Below are positions 35,110-47,639 of a DNA stretch of 64,000 bases, piece by piece. A program made the translations under genes and the position numbers. Under the pieces are notes generated by a model. The model ran no database searches, was not told the origin of the DNA, and worked only from the letters and a program-made list of their open reading frames with translations. The stretch spans positions 9,486,001 to 9,550,000 of the forward strand of contig CM121342.1 of assembly GCA_051530055.1 (NCBI GenBank), written 5' to 3'. Numbering within the stretch: the stretch's first letter is position 1; each line of letters opens with the position of its first letter. The stretch is from Neoechinorhynchus agilis. Its lineage: Eukaryota; Acanthocephala.

Positions 35110-37534
35110 TCAGAATTGTTCCGTTGTCGGGATATACCTTGCGCATATTTGGTAGTACAAAAGTTCCTCGCTTTGGTCTTTTTTTCTTGGAGGTAACTGT
35201 GAATGTTTCACATACCTCGTGAAACGGCGGGATGACTGATTAGGCAGTACAATGCATAAGGATCCATTCGATGGCTCCACTTGAAGAATCTCATCTTCGC
35301 CTTCCATAAATGAGATAGCTCCATCTATTGGATTGCTGCAGGAGGAGTTGTAGGCAAAAAACATTGACATCCACAAGCACTCCCTACTTTTCTCACACTC
35401 GTCAACCATCATAGTGTATGAACCTCCTACTATCTTTCTAATTTCGTAATCTGTTAAACAAAAATCAATAAATGAACGATCTTCTTCAGCACTATTGGAT
35501 TCTGAATTTTCGTATCGGAGTCCACTCATCATTACCATTGCGCTGGTCAATATAGACATTCCGGGACTTAACATGAATCTCACTAATTTCGCAATTATAT
35601 GCTTTGCACTCGATGTATCAGACGTATTACTGCTACTCTAAAACTTTATACAGAGATAGGCATTTAAAAACAGATTTTGGGATTTTATCTACCATTTTTT
35701 ACGGATCAAGCTAATTATTAATGGATAAGTTATAGTGCTGATAGTCTCAAATGTTGTTATATTTTTTCTAGAGACACAAGTAGGAAAAACGCTGGAGAAT
35801 CTTTGCACGTCGATTTACGTTAAAAACATTATGATGATAATTTCAAAATCAATTTTCGGTATTTTAAAAACTGCGCTCAATAATAAGCTGTTCAGCTTTC
35901 GACGATTATCCAGAAACATCCCTAAAAACTTTGGATAACCTTTTTTGGCACAGATTTCATAACATATTTTGGATATTTTTACACAACTTTGTTCACAATA
36001 ACAATTGAGTCAATAAAAACGTAGGAGAACATTATGATGCGAATTTTAAATATCGATTTTAAATATTTTTAGGAAATCAACGCACAGTTATAATCTGCCT
36101 TTTAGTGGATTGTGACAGTAAAGCAGAATTTAAGCTTTATAAAGAACGCGCCAAAAGTTCAAACATCGGAGATCATTTTAAAAAGGATCTTAAAATTGAT
36201 TTCGGTTTTTTAAATACTGCGCTCAATCAGTCACAGTACGGTAGGCCTCTTAAAAACACTGGTTAAAAACAAAATTTAGACGGTCATAATTATGTCAGGA
36301 TAGAAAAAACGTATAACTTTTCTGGTTGACCCTTTTCAAACCTCTACAAGTTAAGAGTGCAGTTTTGAGGTGGTTATTCAATGAAATGTCATCATCCATC
36401 ACATAATAGTTTCGCCTATTTGCCGGTCCCTTCAATTTCCATTTGTTATACTCAGCAAAGGCGCTAGTAACCGCTTCAAAAAAACGTTGGTTCAAGAAGT
36501 TAGGAAGACGAATATCGTTCATATTTCTTTCTTTTGAAGTCAAAAGTTCGTGAATTTGAGCTTGTATTTCAGGTTCCAGGTACATTGGATTGACGAGATC
36601 GACAAAATCCTCATTTTCCATAGAGGAGAATTCGTGGAGACGCCGAGGAGGCTCTATAAACAAAGGATAACGTTCTACGCTGGGGCCATGAAACCACCCG
36701 TGAATTGATAGCCTCTCGCGATCACATACGATTTCGCTAACCTATACAGAACATCCTTGACGCAAAACGTTGGAGTATGTTTTTTACCTGATGATATGAT
36801 TTGTCTGAGACTTCGAAAAATGCAAGACTGTTATGTTTTGGATATAGCGAATGAACAATCGATGTAGGTTGATTGTTGCAGTCGCACTCATAAAGATCTA
36901 AGGATCCTCCGTCATTGTTGTGAAAGTCTTTGCCAAAATAGTATACAAAGGCCACTTTTCGGTATTCGTTAGAATGACCACCAACGAGGTCATTATGACA
37001 TAGGAGAAAATCTCCTTTTCTATACCTTGATGACGTGAGACGGACTCGTTCATTTAAATCCCATCCAAATGCAAGTTTCAGCCAATCCTTTAATTCATTA
37101 CAAAGACGATTGCTTTTGTAGATAAACGTGAAAACGATTAATTGTTTTGGAAACTAACTAGATTACATCTCCGCCGTCTTTGAATTCCGACAAGCTCTTT
37201 TGGATATCGGCAGACTAAAAGAAAATTATAATCATTTAAAAAAAGGATTTATTAAAAATAAACCTGCTCGAATTGGAACATGTCATTGTACATTGGCTCA
37301 TATTTGACGACACTTAGAAAATTGGAAATTTGTTCGGGCAACCGATTATCGGCATCGAAGAAGTTTTCGATTCGACCAGCAATGAATGGGTGTCTATAAA
37401 TCGTCAGTTTTCCTAAATTCATGCGTTTTGAAATGACACAGAACTTGAAGAAAACCTTCTAGGTGAACTTCTTTTCCTTTTTTGATATCACCAATAATTG
37501 CCCGATCACAAAACAAATCAGCGATGGTTGACAT
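35110..37534 (-). CDS. OGFOD1: Prolyl 3-hydroxylase OGFOD1 (Tpa1 family)
   Basis: An Fe(II)/2-oxoglutarate dioxygenase that hydroxylates a proline of ribosomal protein uS12. Six exons (37534-37456, 37412-37264, 37214-37159, 37112-36788, 36741-36331, 35637-35110) total 1548 nt and 515 residues (human 542); all five introns are GT-AG and phase-consistent. The N-terminal catalytic domain shows the iron motif H-N-D (H134, D136 in LLCHND), GGSLDLY, the distal His in SYHQ (H202) and the 2OG-binding Arg in RLSIHGWFHGP (R213). IEPPRR, VNPMYL and GPANRR mark the linker and C-terminal domain. Exon 6 has the terminal EDEILQVEPSNGSLCIV block. It appears intact. Intron 5 (about 690 nt) is expanded by repeats. 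Confidence 0.93.
35640..36330. repeat. Expanded OGFOD1 intron 5 with degenerate internal repeats
   Basis: AATTTCAAAATCAATTTTCG with AAAACTGCGCTCAAT (35840-35885) recurs in altered form near 36185-36230 (AAAATTGATTTCGG, AATACTGCGCTCAATCA), and ACATTATGATG recurs at 35827 and 36030. Suggests two to three diverged tandem units. Non-coding. Confidence 0.45.
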
Positions 37535-39535
37535 TGCTGCAAGAATTTCTAAAAATTTTAATAGGCATGCAAATTAACTAGCTGCTACCACCGCGGATTT
37601 CCAGGACAGTCCAGGGAGTATATGATTAGAGAATTATTGTTTGGAAGTCTTCGATATTTTCGATTAAAGACGTTCTGCGAACTTCATCATTAGATTGTTA
37701 AGTTTGACCTTAAGCGTCTTTTAAAACTAACAAACTGATGATGAACTCCTTACGAGGTTCGCAGAATGTTTTTAATCGAAAAAATTGTTTATCGAATGAA
37801 AACTTCTAAACAATGATTAGAGCTATAAGGAAAACATTACAAAACATTTATATATTCCCAACCAATAGACGATTCGACATTTGTAAAGATGTTTGTTTTT
37901 GGTTGAGGCGAAATGAAGAAATTTAATATTTCATCATCTACGTCTTCAGAATTGTAAATAGTTTCGAGTTAAGTTAAAAAGCTGTTTTTTGAGAGAAACT
38001 TCGTAAGCGAAAGTCGGTGAAAAAGTATTCGATATTTCTTGTAAAGACAAAAAAGTGGAATAAAAGTAAAAAATCTAGAAATTAGTTTCACCAGAATGGA
38101 GTTAAAAAGATCTAAAATTAATGTTTAACGGTTTTCTTTCAAATGTTTAAACTTTAACTTTAAAAAATGTAGAAACTGCTAAGATGATTTATAATATTTA
38201 TGGAAAAAGCTTTCCTTTAAAGATGTGCTTTAGAACGATCGAAAAGGATATTTAAGCTTATTGAGGCACGGTAATTTAAGGGTAATCTCAAAAAAAACCC
38301 ATTCCATTTGGTTCGAATGTTCATGAGAGCCCTAAAGTATTGATCAATTATCAATATTTTGAAAATAAAATGACATAAGAAACCACAAGAGTTTGTTCTC
38401 TCCGTTTAAATGATTGCTACATTCGAGCAAGAAAGAATCACTGATTTATGCGAACCGTCGTCATTGGATTTGTCTCATGATTGGAACCGAAATTGTGGAA
38501 GGATACATCGGGATCTTACAATGATTGACAAGGCGAGGTTTCCTCACTGCCGAAATATTTCAGAACAATAAAATGTTTTCTAACCGGGATTATCTTCACC
38601 ACAAGTCAAAATAAAACGAAATAATGGCCACAAAAATTGATTACATTTCACAGAAGATGTTGCCAACGCTCACATGCCGGAACGTTGTCTAATTGACAAA
38701 GAAGTTATTCTCTGATTGTATTTTTGATTGGTGATTAAGAAGAATAGACATCAATTTAGCACCAATTCCCGATTACAACATTTCTTCCGTCTCGTCGGAC
38801 GTTTACGGATAATTTTGTAATACGTAAGTTAGACGAACCAAATATTGTGAAAAGGAAATTGATCTCTATTTTCTCAATCACTAAACTAAAATACATTCTC
38901 TAATCTTGGCTACTGATTCAGACAAAATAAACTTCCGTAGACGGGAAGTAGAGCCATAATTAGACGTATTAGTTTTTGCGGAAGTTCAATTTAAACGTTA
39001 CTTTAAATTTTCGCGAAAAATTCATACTTCGAGCAATTTCTAATAATTAGGCAATTAGTCGCCGGATTCAAAAGTGCTTAACTAATACCCATTTCGATTT
39101 TTCTACTCAATATTTGTTTAAAATATCAATGGGGGTCCTGTATTTTTCCCTCAACTAAAAAGACGGAAATATTATTTTTAGCAATTTTCAATTTAATGTA
39201 TTTCAAATGTTCTAAGCAAAAATGGCTGATTCTTGTGAGAAGTTTTACATATCTCCTCAAGAACTTTCACTCCGTTCAAAATGCGAACATCTAGTTCATA
39301 ATTTAAACAAGGTACTTGTTGAATCCTGCACAAATTCTCGAAAACCACAATGAATGTTTGTTTAGAGAACTTTATTTAGAATTAAAATGAGAAAAACAAG
39401 GAGATAAAGTATGTGCCATTCGATTATCCGAAACGTCAACTTTAGCCGGATTGCTTTGCTAGTCAACTTCTGTTGCTAGAACAGAATCAGAGACTAATGC
39501 GAGCAAACGAAGGCGTGCGATGGGGTGTAGAGATC
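37535..39535. repeat. Intergenic region with Penelope-type scraps
   Basis: Mostly AT-rich with no gene. At 37735-37785 CTGATGATGAAC and GAGGTTCGCAGAATG match the motif at 30645. At 38578-38615 ACCGGGATTATCTTCACC matches the tails of PLE-1 (20466 and 22853). These are end fragments of old Penelope-like insertions. Confidence 0.55.
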
Positions 39536-39539
39536 AGAT

Positions 39540-42450
39540 AAGTGATGATTTTCACGTATAAAGCTCAGCAGCACCACACTCGGAACATGAATGCTAGACC
39601 ACAATATGAAGACGTAAACTTGCCCGCCCAAAACGAGCCAAGTGAAAAGAACATCATCAATACGTCACTTCCAACTTCATCAGCCGAGGGTACCGCACTT
39701 CCGATCTTCTCAATAGGATTCTGTGAGGTTTATGATAGGATTTTTTCCCTGACGAAAACAGGAGCTATTAGGGTCCATGGACCTCGCAATTCACGCTGCG
39801 GCGGTTCCGGTTCACCCCTAAGTCCATTGATGATGTGCGAGGGAGTATTGTACGAATTCTGCCCCGGAGCGTTCTGAAAAGAATCCCAAGGGGCGCGTGA
39901 TTTCAGGCCGCAAAGAGATTCATCCCTATATTGACAGACTGTATCGAGTGTAACTCAGAGTTGTCGTGGATGTGTCTCGTTGCGTTCCCTATACTAGTGA
40001 TTTCCGCTGGTGATGCTTCTGAGGGATCTCTGACTACAAAAATAAAAGGGTAAATAAGTTCTTTTCACGAAAATTTTACTCAATTCCTTTCGGCAGCATG
40101 CGAGCTACGTAAGGAGTGTGCCCAGGAGCGTGTCAATCGCCAAAAGTCAAATCGGTTGCTTGCTGGACGCGTTTCTTCGAAACTCGCAGACGGAGATGTC
40201 AGAGGAGCAGTTCGTCTTTTCTCATCAATGGACAGTCTCGCCCCGGATAACGAAGAAACTCTACGAACTCTTCGTTCCAAACATCCGAGTGATGACGGTC
40301 GGCAGTTTTTCGTTAAATCCTCCTCCTTCGATACGATCCCTTATATTTTATCATCGAAATCAAAAATTGAAGATGGCAATATCCTCTTTTGTTAACGTAT
40401 CAGCTCACGGGCTTGACGGGCTCCGGTACCAAAACCTAAAAGATATGACTTCCTTTTCAGTAGGTGACGCTGCTCATTCCCTTAAAGATGCATTGGCACG
40501 CTTAGTCGACCAATTCTCCGAGGGAGAGTTGATTCCGAAAGCAATTTAGATATTTTTCGGCGCATCTTTGTGTGCCCTCGCGAAATGGAACAATTCTGCG
40601 CCGCTTAACAGCAAACATTTTAAATAAAAGATTGCCGAAAAAGTAGGGATGCTGCTTCGCCCGACTCAATTAGGCTGCTGTACACCTTGCGGCGCAGAGG
40701 CGATTGTTCATTTACTCCTCGCATTCATCACCAGAAACTCAAAGCCGTGCGTGATCTTGAAATTTTATTTTAAGAACGCATTCAACACAATTCACCGGGC
40801 AGATTTGCTCGAAGTAGTAAGAGATCACGCATCAGAAGCATTTCGCTATTTCGTTAATGCCTATGGGATTCCGACACCCTTGTTCTTCAATAACCAGGTT
40901 TTGTGTTCAGAAAGAGGAGTTCAACAATGGGATCCTTTGGGCCCTAGGCCTTCTCACTCACAGTCAATCTCGTCGCGCACTCTCTCCAGTCCAGCCTTAA
41001 CGGCTGGTACCTGGATGATGTCACGTTCGGAGGTAACCCCTCAGTTGTACATCGCGACTGGGAAACACCCGTGAAGCAGATGGCGAAAATTGGCATTGAA
41101 TGCTACGAAATGCAAGATTTTAGTGATAAACGTGCAAAATGAGGCGTCCGGCAAACTATAGTGAAAGACTTTTAGAACCTGGCCCCGGGGATAGAATTGA
41201 TCACTCTAGACCGGTTGAGTATTCTGGAAAGCTGCATTTTTGGTTCTAATGTCGAAGCAGAGATTGCCAATCTTCAACCGCAACTTTCAGTGCTGCGCGA
41301 ACGAATTAATGAATTATCCACACACGAAACTCTGTCCTGATCAATAACACCATCTTCATTCCAAAATTGTTGTATAAACTGCGCACAGCACCTTTTTAGA
41401 CATAAGAATAAGTTGGCAAAATTAGACGATGGTAAAAGCCTCTCTCGAGAAAATTTTAAATACAGCTGTCGGACCAGGCCTGGCGTCAAGCGTCCTTGCC
41501 TCTGTCGTCCGGCAGCTTGGGTATCCGAAAAGCTGTTGATATTTCTCTGCTAGCTTATTTGGGATCGTATGAAGCAATCCGCAAAATATTTTAATCCTTT
41601 CTTGGCAAGAATTACACTTTGGATGAAGATTTTGTGGAGGCCCCAATTCCGACAGCGAGCAAGTCCCGGTCAATGGTTGCAAGCAATCAGTTTGGGACTC
41701 ACCCCTCGTGGCGAGAATTCATAACTCTTTAATTTTAGATTCTCGTGACCTGGTGAACCGATCTCGATTGGCGGCAGTCTCTACAAGAGAATCGTGTGCT
41801 TGGCTCAACGCTTTCCCATCGCTTCTGTGGGTACCCTCCGACGAGACAGTAGGGATTGCAGTGTCCCTTAGACGTGGGGTACCGATATGCACATCCCATC
41901 GCTGCCGTTGCGGAGCGACCGTGGAACCGCCGGGACGCCATTGTCTACGACACGCCGAAGTGAACGCAATTCTTAACTGTGCCCTGAATACTGTGAATGC
42001 GCCCAACATCTTAGAGCCGAACAATCTTTGCCGACTCGATGGCCGTAGACCGGACGGTGTCACAGTATTCTCGTGACGAGGGGAGCAAAATGCATTTTCT
42101 GGGACGCCACGTCCATGGATACGCTCACAGCCATAACATAAAATTCGCCACTGTTAAACCGGAGGGAGAGCAGCGACCGCCGCTAAATACCGCAAAAAAT
42201 TGAATACCGGGACCTGGATCGAGATCATAATTTCGTTCCCTCTGGCGTCGAGACACTCGGGTCGTTTGGTTCCGCGGCGATTGAAACGAATCACTGGCGA
42301 TCAGAGGGCTGGAGCATTCCTCCTACATTACATTAGTCAGGCTGTTCAACGAGGGGGCGCTGCATCCGTCTTTGCGACCGTTACACCAGGACGGCAGCTG
42401 AGTGATCACAGCGGTGGTGTGAATGATTTTACTTCTAAAGTTAACTAATT
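39540..42450 (+). mobile_element. R2-like LINE with RT and C-terminal nuclease region (LINE-C, plus copy)
   Basis: The fullest copy of this non-LTR element. An N-terminal region (39542-39877) is followed by a pre-RT domain with SAHGLDGLRYQNLKD (near 40400-40440), RT with LRPTQLGCCTPCGAEA, FKNAFNTIHRADLL, SERGVQQWDPLGP and Y-L-D-D (40649-41074), a thumb/linker, and a C-terminal part with a Cys-rich CRCGA motif, then RRPDGVTVF and FWDATSMD (41880-42130). The last two fit the PD...(D/E) pattern of restriction-like endonucleases. The extreme C-terminus has VETLGSFGSAA and GDQRAGAFL. Several frame breaks. Related fragments lie at 16090-17820, 43261-43690 and 48577-48960. Confidence 0.82.
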
Positions 42451-43255
42451 GTTTCTAGAGTAAGCTAAAACTATGCAATTCTCCCTGAATTTTGCTTTTC
42501 TTAAACCACTTCCCCGCGTAGCTTTAAAAACTTAATACACATCACACGAGGTTTTCGGTTACACTCTTACCATTAAGTTTTTATCTGAAGATCCGTTAAA
42601 ACTATGAGACTGTCGACTGTAGAAGATACCGACATTGCTACCTATCTCTACCTTTATTGAGAGTTTTAATTTTAAGAACATTGGTTACGCTCGTATTTTG
42701 GGCTTTTATAACATTTGTTGATAATCAAATTCGAGTCACATTTTTCCGTAAACAATTGCGAGTTTTCCATGTTTGAGAGGACTGCTATTGCAGACTTTTT
42801 ATCATGGCGTTAACCGACAAAGTTCGATTATGGAATTTATATTGAAAAATTCGTTGAGAACTGCTCAGATTTTTTGTTACTGTTGGTAATTTATGATAAC
42901 ACATTTAATAATTGTAACGAATTCAATTTGAATAATCCGAAATCGGAGTTATTTTTAACTTAACTCTAGGAAATAATGTAATAAGGCACATTTGCACAGA
43001 TGAAATTAACTCGTTTGAATTTTTCTAAGATTAACCATTTGGTTTGGAGTTTATGAGGAAATCTACTTCGTTTTTTGACGTCTGGCCAGCCGGTAACTTT
43101 TATTCAGTATCTATTTCCGTTTTCCAGGGGCGGGGTTCACAATCCCGGGTTCCCGAGTCAAAACGAACAATCATGTCGTGTGTTTGTGATAAATTCCTAT
43201 GAAATTTTTTAGATTGAATTGATAAAATAGGTTTTACAATAATAAAGTACACAAC
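42450..43255. other. Gene-free stretch
   Basis: AT-rich spacer without supported features. A GC-rich patch near 43110-43150 (GGGGCGGGGTTCACAATC) stands out but I cannot assign it. Confidence 0.45.
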
Positions 43256-43260
43256 GTCAA

Positions 43261-43690
43261 TTACCGCCGTCCGCAAAATTGGAGCTTCGCTCGTTCCTCG
43301 GCTGTTGCTATCACGCTAGCAGCATTGCCTCGTTGTACTGCCAGCGAGATATTTTCTCGCAGGAATACACCTGTTCGTGCGTCGCCGGTCGTTTTTCTCA
43401 ATTTCTTCGAGAGATCCTGGAGCAGAGTGAGTGCCGAGCTGCCAAGCGCTCCATAGGTCTCTACTCCAAATGGGGACAAAATAGTGGACCTTGCTAATTC
43501 TCTATATTTTCGTACCTTCCTCCCTTCCGCTGCACTGGCTGCACCTCCAACGATTTCGAGAAAGTAGGGGATGTTGTTTACTGCGAGGGGCGTGGCGTCC
43601 CAGAGAAGGCATTTGCCCTCCCGCCACGGAAAGACCGAAATTCCGTCGGGTCGACGACCGTCTAGTCGACAAATATGGGCGGGTCATTCG
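43261..43690 (-). pseudogene. LINE-C 3' fragment beside TTC4
   Basis: Minus-strand tail of the R2-like LINE: RRPDG-like start, LLWDATPLAV region, SPFGVETYGALGSSALTL and GDARTGVFLRENISLAVQRGNAA. It is 5'-truncated, as usual for LINE insertions. It lies head-to-head with TTC4, its edge about 100 bases from the TTC4 start, so part of the TTC4 upstream region is LINE-derived. Confidence 0.8.
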
Positions 43691-43792
43691 AAATATACAT
43701 TCGTATTTAATAATCCATCCTCTCGGGTGTCGATAAGCGACCTAAATAGCAATTGTTTGTGTATTTTTAAAGAATTTCACTTCAGATTATTA

Positions 43793-44824
43793 ATGGATGA
43801 TGTCAAATCGGTTGAAGATAAAAGTGCGCTTACAGTTAAAAGTTCTGCGGACAAATTAGCCGATGAACTTTTAAAACATCCATTTTTTATGAAGGAAATT
43901 GATGAAAAAGCAGAAGATTTGCCTCCTCTTATTGAAGCTATGCGACAAATAAAATGGGATGAAGATGATAGTTGTGAGGAGAAAGCGCTTAAACATAAAG
44001 AAGAAGGCAATCGGTATTATCGATCAAAGAAATACAGAAACGCCCGAGTTTGTTATTGTGTAGCTCTGGATTTTTTAAAAGAGGAATCGAATTTCGATGA
44101 TTTGAAAGCGACATTGTTTCATAACCGTGGATCTACTCAAATAATCCTGGGAAATTACCGATCAGCTATTTGTGATATGAGTCACTGTGTTCAATTAAAG
44201 CCCGATTACTCTAAAGCGATTGCTAAAGCTGCACGGTGTTGCTTGAAGCTCGAAAAGTTTGACGAATGTGATAAGTGGTGTCAAATGTTTGAGGATAATT
44301 GCAGCGCAGATGAAGACGTTTGTAGGGATATAGTGCATATAAGAAAGGAGTGTTTGCAATTGAAGAGAGAAGCTTCTAGAAAACTGAGGAAACAAGAGGT
44401 TGAACAACGTAGTCTGAACGATCGGTTGGTCGAAGCTATTAAGAAGAGAGGATTGTATATTGAAGACCTTAAACATTTTCCCCATGGAAAGTGCATTTTG
44501 AAAGATGAAGTTCTCAAGTGGACGGTGTACTTTGAGTATCCGAACGAGAAAGTAGTTGAGAACGTGAATGAATTTGATGAGCGATGTACTTTGAGGAGGC
44601 AGTTCGAAGAGATGTTAGATGGAGATGAACGTCCAAAGTGGAACCTTGAAGGACTATACCGAAGCACCTCTATTGTTGTCTTTTTCAAAAATGAACTTAC
44701 AGGAGTTCCGAAGGAAAATCGATCACCAATTGATTTAGATAAGAGTCTTTGTGAAGTTTTAAGAGACCAAAAGTTTCGCTTGCATTCAAGTACCAATATT
44801 GTTTTTGAAGTTTTTCTCAAATAA
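43793..44824 (+). CDS. TTC4: Hsp90 co-chaperone TTC4 (Cns1 homologue)
   Basis: A 343-residue single-exon protein (human 387). TTC4/Cns1 binds Hsp90 and Hsp70 and supports translation factors. I chose the ATG at 43793. The same frame stays open upstream through LINE-derived DNA, but the upstream residues do not match the family, and a CTTCAG acceptor-like site lies eight bases before this ATG. After an acidic start with HPFFMKEIDEKAEDLPPL come three TPR motifs (about residues 66-180: A-L-K-H-K-E-E-G-N-R-Y-Y, LGNYRSAICD, KPDYSKAIAKAARC), a charged helix, and the C-terminal wheel domain with W-T-V-Y-F-E-Y-P and PKWNLEGLY. No damage seen. Confidence 0.92.
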   Translation: MDDVKSVEDKSALTVKSSADKLADELLKHPFFMKEIDEKAEDLPPLIEAMRQIKWDEDDSCEEKALKHKEEGNRYYRSKKYRNARVCYCVALDFLKEESNFDDLKATLFHNRGSTQIILGNYRSAICDMSHCVQLKPDYSKAIAKAARCCLKLEKFDECDKWCQMFEDNCSADEDVCRDIVHIRKECLQLKREASRKLRKQEVEQRSLNDRLVEAIKKRGLYIEDLKHFPHGKCILKDEVLKWTVYFEYPNEKVVENVNEFDERCTLRRQFEEMLDGDERPKWNLEGLYRSTSIVVFFKNELTGVPKENRSPIDLDKSLCEVLRDQKFRLHSSTNIVFEVFLK

Positions 44825-45059
44825 AGTATTTTGTATAAAATATGGTTTTTTCCGTAAACTCGATGGAGGATATTCCATATTTATTGTAGAAAAGGTAAGA
44901 CGTCTATTTACTTTCAGAATCTTACTCGTGGTTGCAATTTAAGATTCAAAAAAATAAGTGAAACATCGGCTAAAGGTGAGCAAAACAAGTAACTTTGACG
45001 TTGCTCACAAACGACGATAGTATAAAAGAGACTTCGATTCGTCGAATTTACATTTTTTG
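44825..45059. other. Short intergenic region TTC4-STIM
   Basis: About 235 bases, same-strand neighbours. No terminator or promoter element can be defined. Confidence 0.5.
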
Positions 45060-47617
45060 ATGTTAATCAAATCTTTTGTAAGTTTTGTATAATCATAGAC
45101 TCTTGCATTCTAAATTAATTTAAAGACATTAGCTCTCACTTTGGCCGTTATTTTTGGAGTGCCTACTGCTGATTATGGTTAGCCTAAAAAAATTACGTTT
45201 CCCACTATGGATTCCTAAGATTGCACTGGGCCAAATGGATTATGTACGAATGAGGACAAAGAGCGATTGGCATATCAAGCGATCAAACAAATCCATTTTG
45301 ATATTGACGATGATAAAGATGGCCTTGTTGTGCTTTCAGAGTCTCTCGATGTAAGATAAATTATGCGCACTTTATTTTAGTTCAACGGAATTGCAGTTTA
45401 CAGCAGTTGAATTGGAAAAACCAAGCGCTTCATTTTCTAAGAATATGACACCCGCCAAAAATCGTGGGTTTACATCCGATGATCTCTGGGATGCTTGGAA
45501 AAATTCTACCGGTAATTTGACCCAATTTTTGTCTTTTGTAAAATCTACTCACTTATTTTTCTCAGCACATAAATGGACCGTGGAAGATGTGGCTAAGTGG
45601 ATTTCCGAAGATCGGGTATTATCAAGATATCAGTCGTCAATTAAGAATAATTTGATTGACGGCCCTTGTGTACCTCGGTAAAAAATTTAAGTTAAATTAA
45701 ACTTACCTTTTCAAGTCTTTTTATTCAGACTCGCCGCTGACGAAAAAGACTACCTAAACTCCATTGTTGGCATAACTGACTCTAGTCACCGAAAAAGACT
45801 GAAAATAAAAGCACTGGAGATTGTGTTGTTTGGACCCGAAGAGAGTAAGCTGCATAATACACTAATAACCACTTTATAGCGCGCTTAATTCTATAGAACC
45901 CAGATTTACTCGTGCTGAAAAATCAATTTTTGGTTTGACTACAGTTCTTGCTGTTGTCCTTTCTTTGGTACTAATGAAAAATCGTAGGACACGACTCAGT
46001 TTTGAAGTGATGGCCGAAGAACTCAATAGTATAGAGGAAATGAAACGAGATTTGTTGAATTCAAGGTTTGTGAATTTGAGAATCTGTCATTCTATTGTAG
46101 AATTTTATATTTATAAAAACCGAATATATTTACCTGGTTGGGATCATTGCTCCAATTTAGTTGTAACCTTCTCAAATTCTTTCCATGGAGAATTTATCAA
46201 AAAATAGTTCATGCCAAAATAAATGCCCTATACAATCTAAATCATAGCCCGTTAAAAATCACAATAATGGATCTCATGTTTTTCAAATAACTTTAATAAT
46301 TCTGACATTTAAACGCATTCTTCATTAGTCAGTCAATCCTATCACTTGATTTTTTTAAAGCAATTGTATTGTCGAATGAATATAATGGGAATTTTCCGAG
46401 CTGCAATATCACCATTATGTAATTTCGAGTTTTTTAATTGTCTCTACGCATCCATTAAGGAACTCAGCTTGCTAATGGTAAGTTTCTTCGATAATTATTA
46501 AAATTCTTAGAACGACATAGACACCGAAAAAAAGATTTAAACGCCTAATTAGGATAGATTCCATTTTATGTAATAATACAATCATTAATGGTTGAAATTT
46601 AACTTCATTAACCACGAAATTGAGCACTTTTATATACTTCTATGATTGTTTGAAGATTGAATTAAATTAAATTTTTTATTAATTCCGATATTTCGGCACA
46701 ATCTTGTACGCCTTTATCAAGGTTGCCCGTAATTTTTTTTAAATAAAAATATCGGAATCGATAAATTCTTTTAATTCTTACGTCATAAACAAGTACTTCT
46801 ACGATTGCAATATAAAACTTACACAAAATCGTACGCTGTTTATTTCATTAAAAACATAAAAGAATTAAATATTAAAATTAAACGCACTACAGTATTCGGA
46901 ACGCAAGAAGGAGCAGTGCCTACGATATTGATCCAAAATTATTGGGCAAATCGATCGTGCCGTCTTTAGTGAACGATTTAAAGGTTTGTAAAACAATAAA
47001 ATATTTAAAACAACAATTTCGCTTTCAGGAGAAAGCAGCCGAGTGCGTTGAGAAAAGACAACATGCTACCACTCCTCAAGAGGCCATACTTTTATACGAA
47101 CAAGAACTGAAGATTGTATGCTCTTAATGTCAGAAAGCGGCACCAATGGGTTTCATTTAGCTCCGAAATGCACTGAAAAGCTGGGAGCAAACAATAGGGC
47201 AGACCCGCTCAAAAGATATCAGTGAAAAGCTCATAGAATTACTTCAAAATACTTTTGAAAATGAGGAAAAACTTCTTCAGTTTAAGAGAGACGTAATCGA
47301 TCGTGAAATCGAAGATAGTAATCAATACGTATGATTTTTCGCTAAGATTAATTGCTAATCTAAAAACTTTACGAAGATGGAAAGAATATACGCTAAACAG
47401 GCAAATATTTTCGGACAGCTTAGATCAATTCATAATAAAGATACAGAGAATCTGGATTCGAAGTTGGCCCGAGTGAAGTACGGTACCATGTTTAATATCC
47501 GTTTTAAAATTTCGGCAAAACAGGAAACTCTTCAAGGAAATCAAGAAAGATTTTGACGAAAAAGAAGCGAGATGGTTTCAGATTTCACAGGAGTGCAAAC
47601 ATAGTTTTTTGGGATGA
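45060..47617 (+). CDS. STIM: Stromal interaction molecule STIM (ER calcium sensor)
   Basis: STIM senses luminal ER calcium and opens Orai channels. Twelve exons with phase-consistent GT-AG introns give 417 residues: 45060-45077, 45126-45177, 45220-45350, 45397-45511, 45566-45677, 45729-45844, 45897-46065, 46893-46983, 47029-47115, 47161-47328, 47377-47477, 47524-47617. A signal peptide (LALTLAVIFGVPTADY), paired Cys before the EF-hand (D-C-T-G-P-N-G-L-C), EF loop DIDDDKDG, SAM domain (KWTVEDVAKW, SSHRKRLKIKALEIVLFG), TM helix (IFGLTTVLAVVLSLVLM), coiled coil and SOAR/CAD (KQANIFGQLRSIHNKDTENL, EARWFQISQECKHSF) follow. The protein stops right after SOAR, so the inhibitory and polybasic tail of vertebrate STIM1 is absent. 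Exon 1 (18 nt) is the least certain. Intron 7 (827 nt) holds repeat scraps. Confidence 0.9.
46675..46760. repeat. Penelope-type terminal motif in STIM intron 7
   Basis: The reverse strand reads CCTTGATAAAGGCG, a short loop, then GCCGAAATATCGG, as near 30090. ATTCCGATATTT and AAATATCGGAAT form an inverted pair around it. Small remnant. Confidence 0.45.
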
Positions 47618-47639
47618 AAAAACGCTTTGCATCTTTTTT

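Noticed and set aside
43571-43792. Upstream extension of the TTC4 open frame
   Set aside because: This part is antisense to an R2-like LINE tail and does not resemble TTC4; the ATG at 43793 matches the family start.
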